Both the position numbers and the translations under genes were made by a program. Below, one piece after another: positions 24,272 to 33,632 of a stretch of DNA of 41,033 bases (positions within the stretch are counted from its first letter, which is position 1; every line of letters starts with the position of its first letter). Origin of the DNA: Aureimonas sp. Leaf427 (lineage in GTDB: Bacteria > Pseudomonadota > Alphaproteobacteria > Rhizobiales > Rhizobiaceae); contig NZ_LMQW01000043.1 of NCBI RefSeq assembly GCF_001425485.1, positions 1 through 41,033 of the forward strand. Direction: 5' to 3'. Below the pieces are notes generated by a model. The model ran no database searches, was not told where the DNA came from, and saw only the letters and a list, made by a program, of their open reading frames with translations.

Positions 24272-27200
24272 ATGCTGAAGTCGAGAGCGCCATCGCAGGA
24301 CACCAGCGTTCCCGCACCGGATGCCTCTCCACTGGCATCCCTGAGCCGGACGCTCCTGGCCCTCGAGGAGCGCCTCTCGCGCCTTCCGTCGCGCGCCGAG
24401 CCCAGGGCTTCCGTGCCGATGGTCGATCCGGAGCCGGCACCCGCGCCGGCCCCCGCGGAAGCTGCGGGACTTCTTCGCCGGATGGCGCTGACCGATGCGG
24501 CCTCCGAAATCGTCATGCGCCGCCAGATGCTGGACCGTGACGTCGCCGCCGACCGGGCGCCGTCCGCCGCCGGCCGTTCGGCCGAGCCCGTGCGCCTTCA
24601 TCCGCGCGTCGTCGCGTCCGGCGGCGCGGCGGGCCTGCGCGAAGAGCAGCTGAAGACGCTCGCCGTCGACGCCGAGACGCTGAAGGCCGAGGGCAGCGGC
24701 TACTCCGCCATCAGCGAGGTCGCGGCCGAGCTGCAGCGCCTTCGCGAGGAGATCCGGCGCGATTCCCAGCCGAAGGCCGATCCGCGCTTCGACGAGATGC
24801 GCGCCGCCTTCGAGGAGCTTCGCGGCATGATCCTGTCGCGCGAGAGCCAGGAGCGCGTCGGCTCGGAGCTGACGCGGATCGCCGACGGCCTCGCGCAGCT
24901 GACCGAGGACGGCGCCGATCGCTCGACGCTCAACACGCTGCGCGCCGAACTGGAGGCCATGCGCGGCCTCTTCGCCGAAGTGGCGCGCGAGACGAGCCTC
25001 AAGGCCGAGACCGAGATCGAGGTAAAGCGCGACATCAAGGACGAGCTGAAGCGTCTGCGCGAATCGCTGCGCTCGCTCGCCAGCGAAGACCAGATCAAGG
25101 CGGTCGAGAAGCGCTGGAACGAGTTCGAGGAGCGCTACGAGGCCTCGCCGGTCGCACCCGACGAGACCGCGATCTCCCGCCTTCTGCAGACCGAGCTGGA
25201 ATCGGTTCGCGACCAGATCGAGGCCTTGTCCGACAAGGCGCCGATGGATGCCGTCGAGAAGCGCTGGGATGCGCTGGAGGAGCGGCTCGACACGCGGCAG
25301 ATGGAGCTGACGATCCAGAAGCTCGCCGAGCGGATGGGCGATCTGGAGACGCAACTGGCCCAGCTGCCGAACAATCAGGCCATTTCGGCGCTGGACGCCC
25401 GCATGCGCACCATCGCGGAGGGCGTCGAGACGCTCGCCCTCCAGAGCGTCGGTCCCGATCTCGAGCAGTTCGTCATCATCGAGGACCGGCTCGACGAGAT
25501 CTCGCGGGCCATCGTCGCGACCTCGCTGCAGCAGCCCGCCATCGACATGGCGCCGATCGAGCGCATCGAGGCGCGGATCGCCACGCTGACCGCCCGCATC
25601 GACGTCACGCCCTCCAACGGCGAGACCGAGATGCTGGCCGAACGCGTCGCCGAGCTGACGGCCAAGCTCGACGTCATGTCGAGCGACACGTTCCCCGTGC
25701 AGATTGCCGAGCGCATGGCCGTTCTGGCCGAGCGCTTCGAAGCCGCCTTCGCCGAACTCGAGGCGCCGCGTCTCGACACGAGCGCCATTGAGGCGCGGCT
25801 CTCGGCCCTGACAAGCCGGCTCGAAGACAAGGCCGTGCCCCAATTCGACCGCGGCATCGTGCAGGCGCTGGAGGTCCAGATCGCGCGCCTCGCCGCGAGC
25901 CTCGATCGCCCTGATCGCCTGCAGTCGACCGAAGCCGATCCCGAGATCGAGCGCCGCCTCGCCGCCATCGAGCAGCGGCTCGACGACCAGCGCGACGCGC
26001 TGATCGCGGCCGCCCGAGAGATCGCCGATGACACGGCCAAGCGCATGCAGGACGTCGGCGATCGCCGCCAGGGCGAGCACATCGCCCAGCTGTCGGAAAA
26101 TCTGAAGGCCCTCGAGGGCCTGTCGCGTGCGAACGACGAGCGCGCCGGCCAGGTCTTCGAGAGCCTGCACGGCACGCTGATGAAGATCGTCGATCGGCTC
26201 GAGCAGATCGAGATCGATGTCGGCGGGCGCCGCGCCGAGGCGCCGACGGCGGAGACGAAGGTCGCGGTGAAGGCGCTGACGCCGGCCGCTGGGCCGAAGC
26301 CCGTCGAAGCCGACCGTTCCGCACCGGCCTTCCTTCGCGCCGGCGACGTCGCGGTCGCCGAGAAGCCCGTGGCCCGCGAGGCCGTGTCTGCTCCCTCGCT
26401 CGACGCATCCGAGATGCTGGACCGCCGGGAGGCCAACCGGCCGCTCGAGCCGGGCTCCGGAGCGCCCGATATCGGCGCGCTTCTGGAGCGGCTGCAGCTT
26501 CAGCGCGGCGGCAAGGGCGGTTCCAACCGCGAGCCGCTCGGCGATGCCGAACTCGTCGCCGCTGCCCGCCGGGCCTCGCGCGCCGCCGCCGCCGCCGTCG
26601 AGACGGAAGCCAAGGCCGCGCAGGCCTCTGCCGGACCATCCGGTGCCGGTCGCCTCTCCAGCTTCATGCAGCGCCGCCGCAAGCCGATCCTCGTGGCCGT
26701 TCTCGCTGTCATCGCGGCGCTCGCCGCTCTGACCCACCGGGACGAACTCGGCTCGCTGGTCTCCGCCCAGTTCGACGGCGGCACGGTGATCGACGGCACG
26801 GTCAATCCCGTCGCCGCGATCCCCTCGGCATCCGCGACGAGCGCGACCGAAGGTCCGGCCGCCGCGTCCGCCGTCACGGCCGAGGACGCCGAGCCTGCGA
26901 CTTCGACCGCTCCGGCAGCTCCCGTCGCCTCCGCTGCGATCGAGCCCAAGGCGGCCGAGCCGGCCGTCGTCGCGCCTGAGCAAGCGCCTGCGCCTGCCGC
27001 GGTTGCGGCAGCTCCCGCCCCGGCGGCGACGGCTGCGTCGACGATCGATGCGGCCGCGATCCTGGCGCGCGCCGAAGCCAAGCTTCCGGCGCAAAGCCTC
27101 GGCGCCATCCCGGCTCTGCCGGAGAACATCGGCTCGGCGGCGCTGGCGACGGCTGCCAAGGGCGGCGACGCCATGGCGCTCTTCGAGGTCGGCCTGCGCC

Positions 27201-27967
27201 TGATGGAAGGCCGCAACGGCGAGCCCAAGCCCGCCGACGCGCTCGTCTGGTTCGCGCAGTCCGCCAAGCGCGGCTTCGCACCGGCGCAGTACAGCCTCGG
27301 CACGCTGTTCGAGAAGGGCAACGGCGTCGCGCGCGACACGGGCGCCGCCCGCGACTGGTATCTGCTCGCCGCCGAACAGGGCAACGTTCGCGCCATGCAC
27401 AATCTCGCCGTGCTCTATGCCACGGGCATCGAGGGCGTGTCGGACCCGGACACGGCGCTCGGCTGGTTCGAGAAGGCCGCCGGCTACGGGATGCGCGACA
27501 GCCAGTACAATCTCGGCATTCTCTACGCCCGCGGCTCCGGCACCGAGCAGGATCTCGTCAGCTCCTACAAGTGGTTCTCGATCGTCTCGAAGACGGGCGA
27601 CAAGGATGCCGAGGCCAAGATGCAGGAGATCGCCAAGTCGTTGGCGCCCGAGCAGCTGAAGCGCGCCGAGGGCCTCGTCTCCGGCTGGGCGCCAATGGTG
27701 CGCCCGGAGGCGGCGAACACCGTCGAGCTTCCCCCGGCCTGGGCCGACAAGTCCGACACGACCGCCTCGGTCGACATGAAGCGCGCCGTGCGCAACATCC
27801 AGGCGATTCTCGGCAAGCTCGGCTACGACGCGGGCCGGCCGGACGGCGTGATCGGCGAGAAGACCAAGATGGCGATCCTCGCCTTCCAGAAGAAGAGCGG
27901 CCTTCAGGCCACCGGCTCGGTCGACGAGCCGCTGATCCGCGCGCTTCTGGAGCGTAAGGACGGCTGA
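24272..27967 (+). CDS. PodJ-like polar localisation protein: coiled coils, TM, SEL1 repeats, peptidoglycan-binding domain
   Basis: The 1231-residue protein starts at ATG 24272. Residues about 130-660 are long heptad-rich coiled coils (LQRLREEIRRDSQ, RLDEISRAIVATS, AAIEQRLDDQRDALIAA). A Pro/Ala linker leads to one membrane helix at about 801-823 (ILVAVLAVIAALAALTH), followed by an Ala/Pro-rich periplasmic linker. About 970-1140 are SEL1-type TPR repeats (GDAMALFEVGLRLMEGRNG, GFAPAQYSLGTLFEKGNG, GMRDSQYNLGILYARGSG). The C-terminus (about 1165-1228) is a PG_binding_1 domain (GYDAGRPDGVIGEKTKMAIL). This is the PodJ layout: a cytoplasmic scaffold joined to a peptidoglycan-touching periplasmic part that marks a pole in Caulobacter and rhizobia. 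A strong terminator follows. Confidence 0.88.
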   Translation: MLKSRAPSQDTSVPAPDASPLASLSRTLLALEERLSRLPSRAEPRASVPMVDPEPAPAPAPAEAAGLLRRMALTDAASEIVMRRQMLDRDVAADRAPSAAGRSAEPVRLHPRVVASGGAAGLREEQLKTLAVDAETLKAEGSGYSAISEVAAELQRLREEIRRDSQPKADPRFDEMRAAFEELRGMILSRESQERVGSELTRIADGLAQLTEDGADRSTLNTLRAELEAMRGLFAEVARETSLKAETEIEVKRDIKDELKRLRESLRSLASEDQIKAVEKRWNEFEERYEASPVAPDETAISRLLQTELESVRDQIEALSDKAPMDAVEKRWDALEERLDTRQMELTIQKLAERMGDLETQLAQLPNNQAISALDARMRTIAEGVETLALQSVGPDLEQFVIIEDRLDEISRAIVATSLQQPAIDMAPIERIEARIATLTARIDVTPSNGETEMLAERVAELTAKLDVMSSDTFPVQIAERMAVLAERFEAAFAELEAPRLDTSAIEARLSALTSRLEDKAVPQFDRGIVQALEVQIARLAASLDRPDRLQSTEADPEIERRLAAIEQRLDDQRDALIAAAREIADDTAKRMQDVGDRRQGEHIAQLSENLKALEGLSRANDERAGQVFESLHGTLMKIVDRLEQIEIDVGGRRAEAPTAETKVAVKALTPAAGPKPVEADRSAPAFLRAGDVAVAEKPVAREAVSAPSLDASEMLDRREANRPLEPGSGAPDIGALLERLQLQRGGKGGSNREPLGDAELVAAARRASRAAAAAVETEAKAAQASAGPSGAGRLSSFMQRRRKPILVAVLAVIAALAALTHRDELGSLVSAQFDGGTVIDGTVNPVAAIPSASATSATEGPAAASAVTAEDAEPATSTAPAAPVASAAIEPKAAEPAVVAPEQAPAPAAVAAAPAPAATAASTIDAAAILARAEAKLPAQSLGAIPALPENIGSAALATAAKGGDAMALFEVGLRLMEGRNGEPKPADALVWFAQSAKRGFAPAQYSLGTLFEKGNGVARDTGAARDWYLLAAEQGNVRAMHNLAVLYATGIEGVSDPDTALGWFEKAAGYGMRDSQYNLGILYARGSGTEQDLVSSYKWFSIVSKTGDKDAEAKMQEIAKSLAPEQLKRAEGLVSGWAPMVRPEAANTVELPPAWADKSDTTASVDMKRAVRNIQAILGKLGYDAGRPDGVIGEKTKMAILAFQKKSGLQATGSVDEPLIRALLERKDG

Positions 27968-28007
27968 ACGGTCCGCCCGGCGCCCTTCGCGTCGCAAACC
28001 GGACATA

Positions 28008-28044
28008 GAAGAGGGCTCGGATCACTGCGATCCGGGCCCTCTTC
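28008..28044 (+). terminator. Strong intrinsic terminator after the PodJ-like gene
   Basis: Arms GAAGAGGGCTCGGATC (28008-28023) and GATCCGGGCCCTCTTC (28029-28044) pair over 16 bp with a single G-U wobble around the loop ACTGC, followed by GTTTA. It lies 40 bases after the stop codon. The T run is short, but the stem is long. Confidence 0.8.
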
Positions 28045-28204
28045 GTTTAGGCTTCGTATCGGAAGTGCTGCAGTGCGAAATTTTTTAGGCCGGTGCGAGT
28101 TTCGAAACCGAATTCCGGCATGATGCGAAGCTTAGGATTTCCGTGCCTTCCTCGCGCGACCCAGTCGCTTCGCGCGGGCCCATCCACGAGCCCGAGACAC
28201 GCCG

Positions 28205-29134
28205 GTGAACCTTTACCTGCCGATCGCCGAAATCTCCGTGAACATGCTGGTGCTGATCGGCATGGGCGCCGCGGTGGGCTTTCTCTCCGGCATGTTCGGC
28301 GTCGGCGGCGGGTTCCTGATCACGCCGCTCCTCATCTTCTACAACATCCCGCCCGCCGTGGCCGTGGCGACTGGCGGCAATCAGGTGATCGCGGCCTCCT
28401 TCTCCGGCGCGCTCGCCCATTACAAGCGCGGGACGATCGACCTGAAGCTCGGAGGCATGCTCCTGGCCGGCGGCGCGGCCGGCTCGCTGGTCGGCGTCCT
28501 CATCTTCACCTGGCTGCGGCGGCTGGGGCAGCTCGATCTCGTCGTCTCGCTGCTCTACGTCGTCTTCCTCGGCCTCATCGGCGGGCTGATGCTGGTGGAG
28601 AGCATCAACGCGATGCGTCGGGTGGGGACGGGCGGATCGGGCGAGGTTCGCAAGCACGGCCAGCACAACTGGGTACACCGGCTGCCGCTGAAGATGCGCT
28701 TCCAGCGCTCCAAGCTCTACGTCTCGGCGATCCCCGTCCTCGGCATCGGCTTCTTCATCGGCATTCTCTCGGCCGTGATGGGCGTCGGCGGCGGGTTCAT
28801 CATGGTGCCCGCGATGATCTATCTCCTGCGCGTGCCGACGAGCGTCGTCATCGGCACCTCGCTGTTTCAGATCATCTTCACCGCCGCCGCCACCACCATC
28901 ATGCAGGCGGCGACGAACCAGACGGTCGATGTGGTCCTGGCCTTCCTCCTGATGATCGGCGGCGTCGTCGGGGCGCAGTTCGGGGCGGAGGCCGGGCGCA
29001 AGCTGCGCGGGGAGCAGCTGCGCGCGCTCCTCGCCCTTCTCGTCCTGGCCGTCTGTCTGCGTCTCGGCGTGGAGCTCGTGATCTATCCCGCCGACCTCTT
29101 CTCGATCAGCCTGCCCAGCGGGGCCGTCCGGTGA
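28205..29134 (+). CDS. TauE/SafE-family membrane exporter
   Basis: The 309-residue product starts at GTG 28205 and has about eight membrane helices. The two family repeats are clear: MLVLIGMGAAVGFLSGMFGVGGGFLITPLL near the N-terminus and IGILSAVMGVGGGFIMVPAMIYLL in the middle, each with the GVGGGF signature. TauE/SafE proteins move sulfite or other small organosulfur anions across the inner membrane, but the substrate is not predictable here. Its TGA overlaps the GTG of the next gene (GTGA), so the two are translationally coupled. The same pairing with a TIGR02186 protein is common in rhizobia, suggesting a joint function. Confidence 0.92.
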   Translation: MNLYLPIAEISVNMLVLIGMGAAVGFLSGMFGVGGGFLITPLLIFYNIPPAVAVATGGNQVIAASFSGALAHYKRGTIDLKLGGMLLAGGAAGSLVGVLIFTWLRRLGQLDLVVSLLYVVFLGLIGGLMLVESINAMRRVGTGGSGEVRKHGQHNWVHRLPLKMRFQRSKLYVSAIPVLGIGFFIGILSAVMGVGGGFIMVPAMIYLLRVPTSVVIGTSLFQIIFTAAATTIMQAATNQTVDVVLAFLLMIGGVVGAQFGAEAGRKLRGEQLRALLALLVLAVCLRLGVELVIYPADLFSISLPSGAVR

Positions 29135-29970
29135 GTGCGCGGCGAAGCTTCCTTCGGGCAGGCCTCGCGGCCCTGGCAATAATGCTCCTGCCGCTCGGCG
29201 GTGCCGACGCGCAGCTCGCGCCGCAGCCCGAGGTGGAGGGGGCCGTCGCGCCGGCCGTGCCGCCGGAATCCTTCGAGATCGGCCTGTCCACCGATACGGT
29301 CGTCATCACGTCGAGCTTCAGCGGCACGCGGCTCGTCGTCTTCGGTGCGCTCGACGACGCGGACGGGCGCATCCGGCGCCAGGGCGGCTACGACATCGTG
29401 GTCGCGCTGGAGGGGCCGAAGGTGCCGATCGTGGTGCGCGAGAAGGAGCGCGTGCTCGGCCTCTGGGTGAACCGGGGCTCGGAGCGCTTCGACACCGCGC
29501 CGGTCTCCTACGCGCTGGCCGCGACGAAACGGCTGAGCGACATCGCGCCGGATGCGGTGCTGGAAAAGATCTCCGTCGGCATCGACCATCTGCGCATCGG
29601 CGCCGGCACGCCGGAGGCGGCGGGCGAGGGGCGCGACGCGTATGCCGCCGCCCTGCGCCGCATCCGCAGCGACCGCGGCCTCTACAACCAGACCTTCGGA
29701 ACGGTCGAGTTCGTCAGCCCCACGCTCTTCCGGGCGGAGCTGTCGCTGCCCGCGAACCTGCCGGTCGGAAAGCATCAGGCGCGCGCCTTCCTGTTTCGTG
29801 CGGGCACCTTCGTCGCCGAACGCGGGGGCACGCTCTGGGTGGTGAAGTCGGGCTTCGAGAACCGCGTCTTCGCGCTCGCCAAGACCTACGGCTTTCTCTA
29901 CGGCGTCTTCGCCGTCGCCCTCGCCATCTTCACGGGCTGGCTCGGCCGGCTCATGTTCAAGCGGGACTGA
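29131..29970 (+). CDS. TIGR02186-family membrane-anchored periplasmic protein
   Basis: The 279-residue product starts at GTG 29131, overlapping the stop of the TauE gene. It has a signal peptide (FLRAGLAALAIMLLPLGGADAQ), a beta-rich periplasmic body (FEIGLSTDTVVITSSFSGTRLVVFGAL, VALEGPKVPIVVREKERVLGLWVN, GTLWVVKSGFE), and a C-terminal membrane helix (FLYGVFAVALAIFTGWLGRLM). These are features of the TIGR02186 family, found almost only in alphaproteobacteria next to a TauE/SafE exporter. Function is unknown; an accessory role for the exporter is likely from the constant linkage. Confidence 0.88.
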   Translation: MSARRSFLRAGLAALAIMLLPLGGADAQLAPQPEVEGAVAPAVPPESFEIGLSTDTVVITSSFSGTRLVVFGALDDADGRIRRQGGYDIVVALEGPKVPIVVREKERVLGLWVNRGSERFDTAPVSYALAATKRLSDIAPDAVLEKISVGIDHLRIGAGTPEAAGEGRDAYAAALRRIRSDRGLYNQTFGTVEFVSPTLFRAELSLPANLPVGKHQARAFLFRAGTFVAERGGTLWVVKSGFENRVFALAKTYGFLYGVFAVALAIFTGWLGRLMFKRD

Positions 29971-30013
29971 AGCACCGGGCGTTCGAAACGCGGACTTGGC
30001 GTTTAGAGGCCGC

Positions 30014-30751
30014 TCAGCTCGCGCAGAGCGCGCTGAAGTGGATCGGGAACATGCGTGTCGTGCCGATGACGAGCGCATGCGCCTCCTCCGGCCGGAACAG
30101 GCCGTGAAAGGCCCGGTCGAGCACGTTCAGCCCGCCGGTCGTCACGCCGAAGGACGGCAGGATCATGCGCGCGCCGTCCGTCGCGAAACAGGCGCCGCGC
30201 ACCGACCGCCCGCCCGCCGAGACGCGGGCGGCAGGGTGGAGATGGCCCGCGACCTCGCCGTGCCGGAAACCCGGCATCGGCTCGTGGCGGAAGAGCCAGG
30301 GGCCGATGCCGATCTCCTCATGCGTCTCTCCGCCGACGAAGGCGGGCGGCTCGGGGTCGTGATTGCCCTTGATCCACAGCCAGTCGCGGCCCGCCATCAA
30401 GGCGGTCAGGGCCTCGCGATAGGGCGCGGGCATGAAGGCCGCGCCGTTTCGGTCGTGAAAGCTGTCGCCGAGGCAGAGCACGCGGCCCGGCGTATAGCGC
30501 CGAATGGCGGCGCCGAGCAGCTGCAGCGTCGCCAGCGTGTCGTAGGGCGGCAGCATCATGCCCCGCCGCGCGAAGGCCGCGCCCTTCTCCAGATGGAGAT
30601 CGGCGACGACGAGAAGATCCTCGGCTGGCGCATAGAGCACCCCGGACGGGTCGCACACGACCTCGGCACCGGCGAGGTCCGTCGCGATCGGATCGCAGTC
30701 CGTGTGGCGCATCCGGCGCGCGAGAGCATTCATCGGGACCGGCCGTCTCAT
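30014..30751 (-). CDS. pdeM: Ligase-associated DNA damage response endonuclease PdeM
   Basis: The product has up to 245 residues (ATG 30751; ATG 30733, MNALARRM, is an equally good start). It is a calcineurin-type metallophosphoesterase with all metal-binding motifs: VVADLHLEKG (DxH), LCLGDSFHD (GDxxxD), IKGNHD (GNHD), and GEVAGHLHP (GHxH). PdeM proteins occur with an Lhr-type helicase, an MBL exonuclease and an ATP-dependent ligase in a proposed repair system. The helicase gene lies just upstream on the same strand with an 85-base gap. Nuclease activity is family knowledge rather than visible here. Confidence 0.92.
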   Translation of the reverse strand: MRRPVPMNALARRMRHTDCDPIATDLAGAEVVCDPSGVLYAPAEDLLVVADLHLEKGAAFARRGMMLPPYDTLATLQLLGAAIRRYTPGRVLCLGDSFHDRNGAAFMPAPYREALTALMAGRDWLWIKGNHDPEPPAFVGGETHEEIGIGPWLFRHEPMPGFRHGEVAGHLHPAARVSAGGRSVRGACFATDGARMILPSFGVTTGGLNVLDRAFHGLFRPEEAHALVIGTTRMFPIHFSALCAS

Positions 30752-30836
30752 CGTGATTCGCGTTTCGTTCCCATGGAATCCGATCGGGCAGGTCGCCGCA
30801 AGGGCCGGACGACGACTTGCGGCGGGCCGCCGCAGC

Positions 30837-33434
30837 TCACGTCCACTTCGTCGTGTAGAACCGGCCCTTCTCCGACAGCGCCTTCTCGATCAGCTGCGCT
30901 TCCGCGGCGACGGAGAGGAGGTCGTCCTCGGCCTCGCCGACGACGCGCTCGCGGCCGGCTTCGAGCATGATGGGCACGGCGAGCGGCGAGATCTCGGCGA
31001 GGCGCTGGTGGACGATGTGGTGCTTGATGCGGGCGAGGAGGTCGGAGACGCGGCGCACGTCGAGAAGGCCGGTCGCCGCATCCGCCCAGGTCGCCTGGAG
31101 GAGGATGTGGTCGGGCTCGTGCGTGCGCAGGACGTCGTAGACGAGATCGGCGGAGACCGTGACCTGCCGGCCGGTCTTCTCCTGGCCGGGATGGCGGCGG
31201 TCGATGAGGCCGGCGATCACGGCGCATTGGCGGAAGGTGCGCTTCAGGAGCCAGCTGTCGGCCATCCAGGCGTCGAGGTCGTCGCCGAGCATGTCCTCGT
31301 CGAACAGCTCCTCGATCGACAGTGCGCCGGAGGAAAACATCGCGCCCATGTCCTCCAGCCCCCAGATGGACAGCGCATAGTCTGTCGCCACGAAGCCGAG
31401 CGGGCGCGCCCGCGCGCGCTCCAGGCGGCGCGTGAGGAGCATGCCGAGCGTCTGGTGGGCGAGGCGGCCCTCGAACGGATAGGCGACGAGGAAGAAGCGC
31501 TTGCCGACGGGAAAGGTCTCGACGAGAAGCTGGTCGGCGGCGGGAACCATCGACTTGCGCTCCTGGATCTCCAGCCAGTCGCGGACCTGATCGGGCAGGG
31601 CCTGCCAGCGCGCGGGGTCGGCCAGCATGGCGCGGACCTCGCCGGCGAGATAGGTCGTCAGCGGAAACTTCGAGCCGCCGTAATAGGGAACTTTCGGCTC
31701 CTCGTAGACGGCCTTGGTCACGAGGCAGGTGTTCTCGAAGATGCCTTCGAAGGCCAGCACGTTTCCGGCGAAGAGGAAGGTGTCGCCGGGGGAGAGCGTT
31801 TCGAGGAAGTTCTCCTCGATCTTGCCGAGCGTCGGCCCGCCCCGCGCCATGGCCGCCTTGGTCTTCTTGCGGATGAGCTTCACGTTCAGCGATTCGGACT
31901 CGATGATCGTGCCGGCGTTCATCCGGTATTGCTGGGCGATCCGCGGATGGGCGAGGCGCCAGGTGCCGTCCTCGGTCAGCTTGATCTTGGCGTAGCGCTC
32001 GTAGACGCGCAGCGAGTAGCCGCCGGTCGCCACGAAATCGAGGACGCGGTCGAAGGTCTCGCGGGAGAGGTTCACATAGGGCGCGGCGGCCGTGATCTCT
32101 GCGAAGAGATCGTCCGCGCGGAAGGGCTCGGCCACGGCCATGCCGAGGATGTGCTGGGCGAGCACGTCGAGGCAGCCCTCGCGCAGAGGCGGCGTGTCCT
32201 GATGGCCGAGATAGTTGGCGTCGAGCGCGACCTGGCACTCCATGACCTCGAAGCGGTTGGCCGGAACGAGGATCGCCTTGGAAGGCTCGTCCATTCGGTG
32301 GTTCGAGCGGCCGATGCGCTGGGCAAGACGGGAGGCGCCCTTCGGCGCGCCGACATGGACGACAAGATCGACGTCGCCCCAGTCGATGCCGAGATCGAGC
32401 GTGGAAGTCGCCACCACCGCGCGCAGTTCGTTGGCGGCCATCGCCGCCTCCACGCGCCGGCGCTGGCCGACATCGAGTGAGCCGTGATGGAGCGCGATCG
32501 GCAGCGTCTCCTCGTTGATTCGCCAGAGCTCCTGGAACAGGCCCTCCGCCTGGCTGCGCGTGTTGACGAAGAGGAGCGTCGTCTTGTGCGCCTTGATGGC
32601 CTCGTAGACCTCGGGCATCGCATAGCGGGACGTGTGGCCCTGCCAGGGAACGCGGGCCTCCGACTTCAGGATCGTGATCTCCGGCCGCGCGCCGCCCTCG
32701 ACGGTGATGAGATCGGAGAGCGGGTTTTCGGCGGGAAAGACCTCGCCCGTGTCGGGATCGCTGCGCTCGGGCGTCTGGGCGACCAGCCATTCGCGCAGCT
32801 CGTCGGGCTCCGCCACCGTCGCGGAGAGACCGATGGTCTGCAGCTCCGGCCGGAGCTTCCGCAGCCTCGCAAGGCCCAGCGCGAGAAGCTGGCCGCGCTT
32901 GGACGTGACCAGCGCGTGCAGCTCGTCGAAGACGACATAGCGAAGGTCGGAGAAGAATTCGCGCGCGTCCTTGCCCGCGATGAGGAGGGCGAGCTGCTCG
33001 GGCGTGGTGAGAAGGATATCCGGCGGCTTCAGCTTCTGGCGCTGGCGCTTCACCTGGCTCGTGTCGCCGGTGCGCGTCTCCAGCGTCACCTTGATGCCGA
33101 TCTCGGCGACGGGCTTGGCGAGATTGCGCTCGATGTCGACGGCGAGCGCCTTCAGCGGCGAGATGTAGAGCGTGTGGACGCCGCGCGGGCGCGTGCCCGG
33201 CTTTTGCCGGCCGCGGCGCGTCAGATCGACGAGCGTCGGCAGGAAGCCCGCCAGCGTCTTGCCGGCGCCGGTCGGCGCGATGAGGAGAACGGAGGCCCCG
33301 GCCTCGGCGCGCGCGAGAAGATCGAGCTGGTGCGGTCGCGGCGACCAGCCCTTGGCCGCGAACCAGCGCAGGAAGGGCTCTGGCAGATGGAAGGCGGCGG
33401 CTTCGTGCGCCTGGGGAGTGGAGGAGAGGTTCAC
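30837..33434 (-). CDS. Ligase-associated DNA damage response DEXH helicase (Lhr-type)
   Basis: The 865-residue product starts at GTG 33434. SF2 helicase motifs are intact: Walker A in LIAPTGAGKTLAG, the LYISPLKALAVDIERN segment, DELH in VVFDELHALV, motif III as LSATVAEP, then LLFVNTRSQAEGLFQELW, ATSTLDLGIDWGDVDLVVHVGAPKG and QRIGRSNHR. The C-terminal Lhr-type winged-helix and core domains follow. Lhr helicases unwind DNA-RNA and DNA duplexes in the 3'-5' direction. It is part of the ligase-associated repair set with PdeM (downstream) and the exonuclease at 35386. A large mosaic palindrome lies about 55 bases upstream of its start. Length is typical for this subfamily. Confidence 0.95.
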   Translation of the reverse strand: MNLSSTPQAHEAAAFHLPEPFLRWFAAKGWSPRPHQLDLLARAEAGASVLLIAPTGAGKTLAGFLPTLVDLTRRGRQKPGTRPRGVHTLYISPLKALAVDIERNLAKPVAEIGIKVTLETRTGDTSQVKRQRQKLKPPDILLTTPEQLALLIAGKDAREFFSDLRYVVFDELHALVTSKRGQLLALGLARLRKLRPELQTIGLSATVAEPDELREWLVAQTPERSDPDTGEVFPAENPLSDLITVEGGARPEITILKSEARVPWQGHTSRYAMPEVYEAIKAHKTTLLFVNTRSQAEGLFQELWRINEETLPIALHHGSLDVGQRRRVEAAMAANELRAVVATSTLDLGIDWGDVDLVVHVGAPKGASRLAQRIGRSNHRMDEPSKAILVPANRFEVMECQVALDANYLGHQDTPPLREGCLDVLAQHILGMAVAEPFRADDLFAEITAAAPYVNLSRETFDRVLDFVATGGYSLRVYERYAKIKLTEDGTWRLAHPRIAQQYRMNAGTIIESESLNVKLIRKKTKAAMARGGPTLGKIEENFLETLSPGDTFLFAGNVLAFEGIFENTCLVTKAVYEEPKVPYYGGSKFPLTTYLAGEVRAMLADPARWQALPDQVRDWLEIQERKSMVPAADQLLVETFPVGKRFFLVAYPFEGRLAHQTLGMLLTRRLERARARPLGFVATDYALSIWGLEDMGAMFSSGALSIEELFDEDMLGDDLDAWMADSWLLKRTFRQCAVIAGLIDRRHPGQEKTGRQVTVSADLVYDVLRTHEPDHILLQATWADAATGLLDVRRVSDLLARIKHHIVHQRLAEISPLAVPIMLEAGRERVVGEAEDDLLSVAAEAQLIEKALSEKGRFYTTKWT

Positions 33435-33489
33435 GTGGCAAAACTAGGTTGCGACCGTAGGTTCGCCAAGGTGGCAGGGTGTGACGTCA

Positions 33490-33606
33490 TTCTTCTCCCC
33501 TCCGGGGAGAAAGTGGACGTGTAGCGTCCGGATGAGGGGTCGCGACGGTTCCGGCAGGCCTCCCCTCATCCCGCTGCCGCGACCTTCTCCCCGGAGGGGA
33601 GAAGAA
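33490..33606. repeat. 117-base mosaic palindromic repeat element
   Basis: The outer arms are perfect 22-base inverted repeats at 33490-33511 and 33585-33606 (core TTCTCCCC/GGGGAGAA). Each arm also contains its own small palindrome (CCCCTCCGGGG type). Inside are a GGATGAGGGG/CCCCTCATCC pair (33530-33539 with 33562-33571) and a GGACG-tgtag-CGTCC hairpin (33515-33529). Such CCCCTCATCC/TTCTCCCCGGAGGGGAGAA elements are scattered between genes in many rhizobial genomes. It lies between two genes on the minus strand, so it may also fold in the yitT to helicase intergenic transcript. Confidence 0.8.
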
Positions 33607-33632
33607 GCAGCTTTGGAGGCGGCCGCAGTCCT

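Noticed and set aside
24116-28006. 1296-codon open frame on the minus strand
   Set aside because: It is antisense to the PodJ-like gene; its translation is Arg/Gly/Leu/Ala-rich without domains, whereas the plus strand gives coiled coils, SEL1 repeats and a peptidoglycan-binding domain.
30748-33441. 897-codon open frame on the minus strand, another phase
   Set aside because: Out-of-phase shadow of the Lhr-type helicase; the product is Arg/Pro/Ala-rich and lacks helicase motifs.
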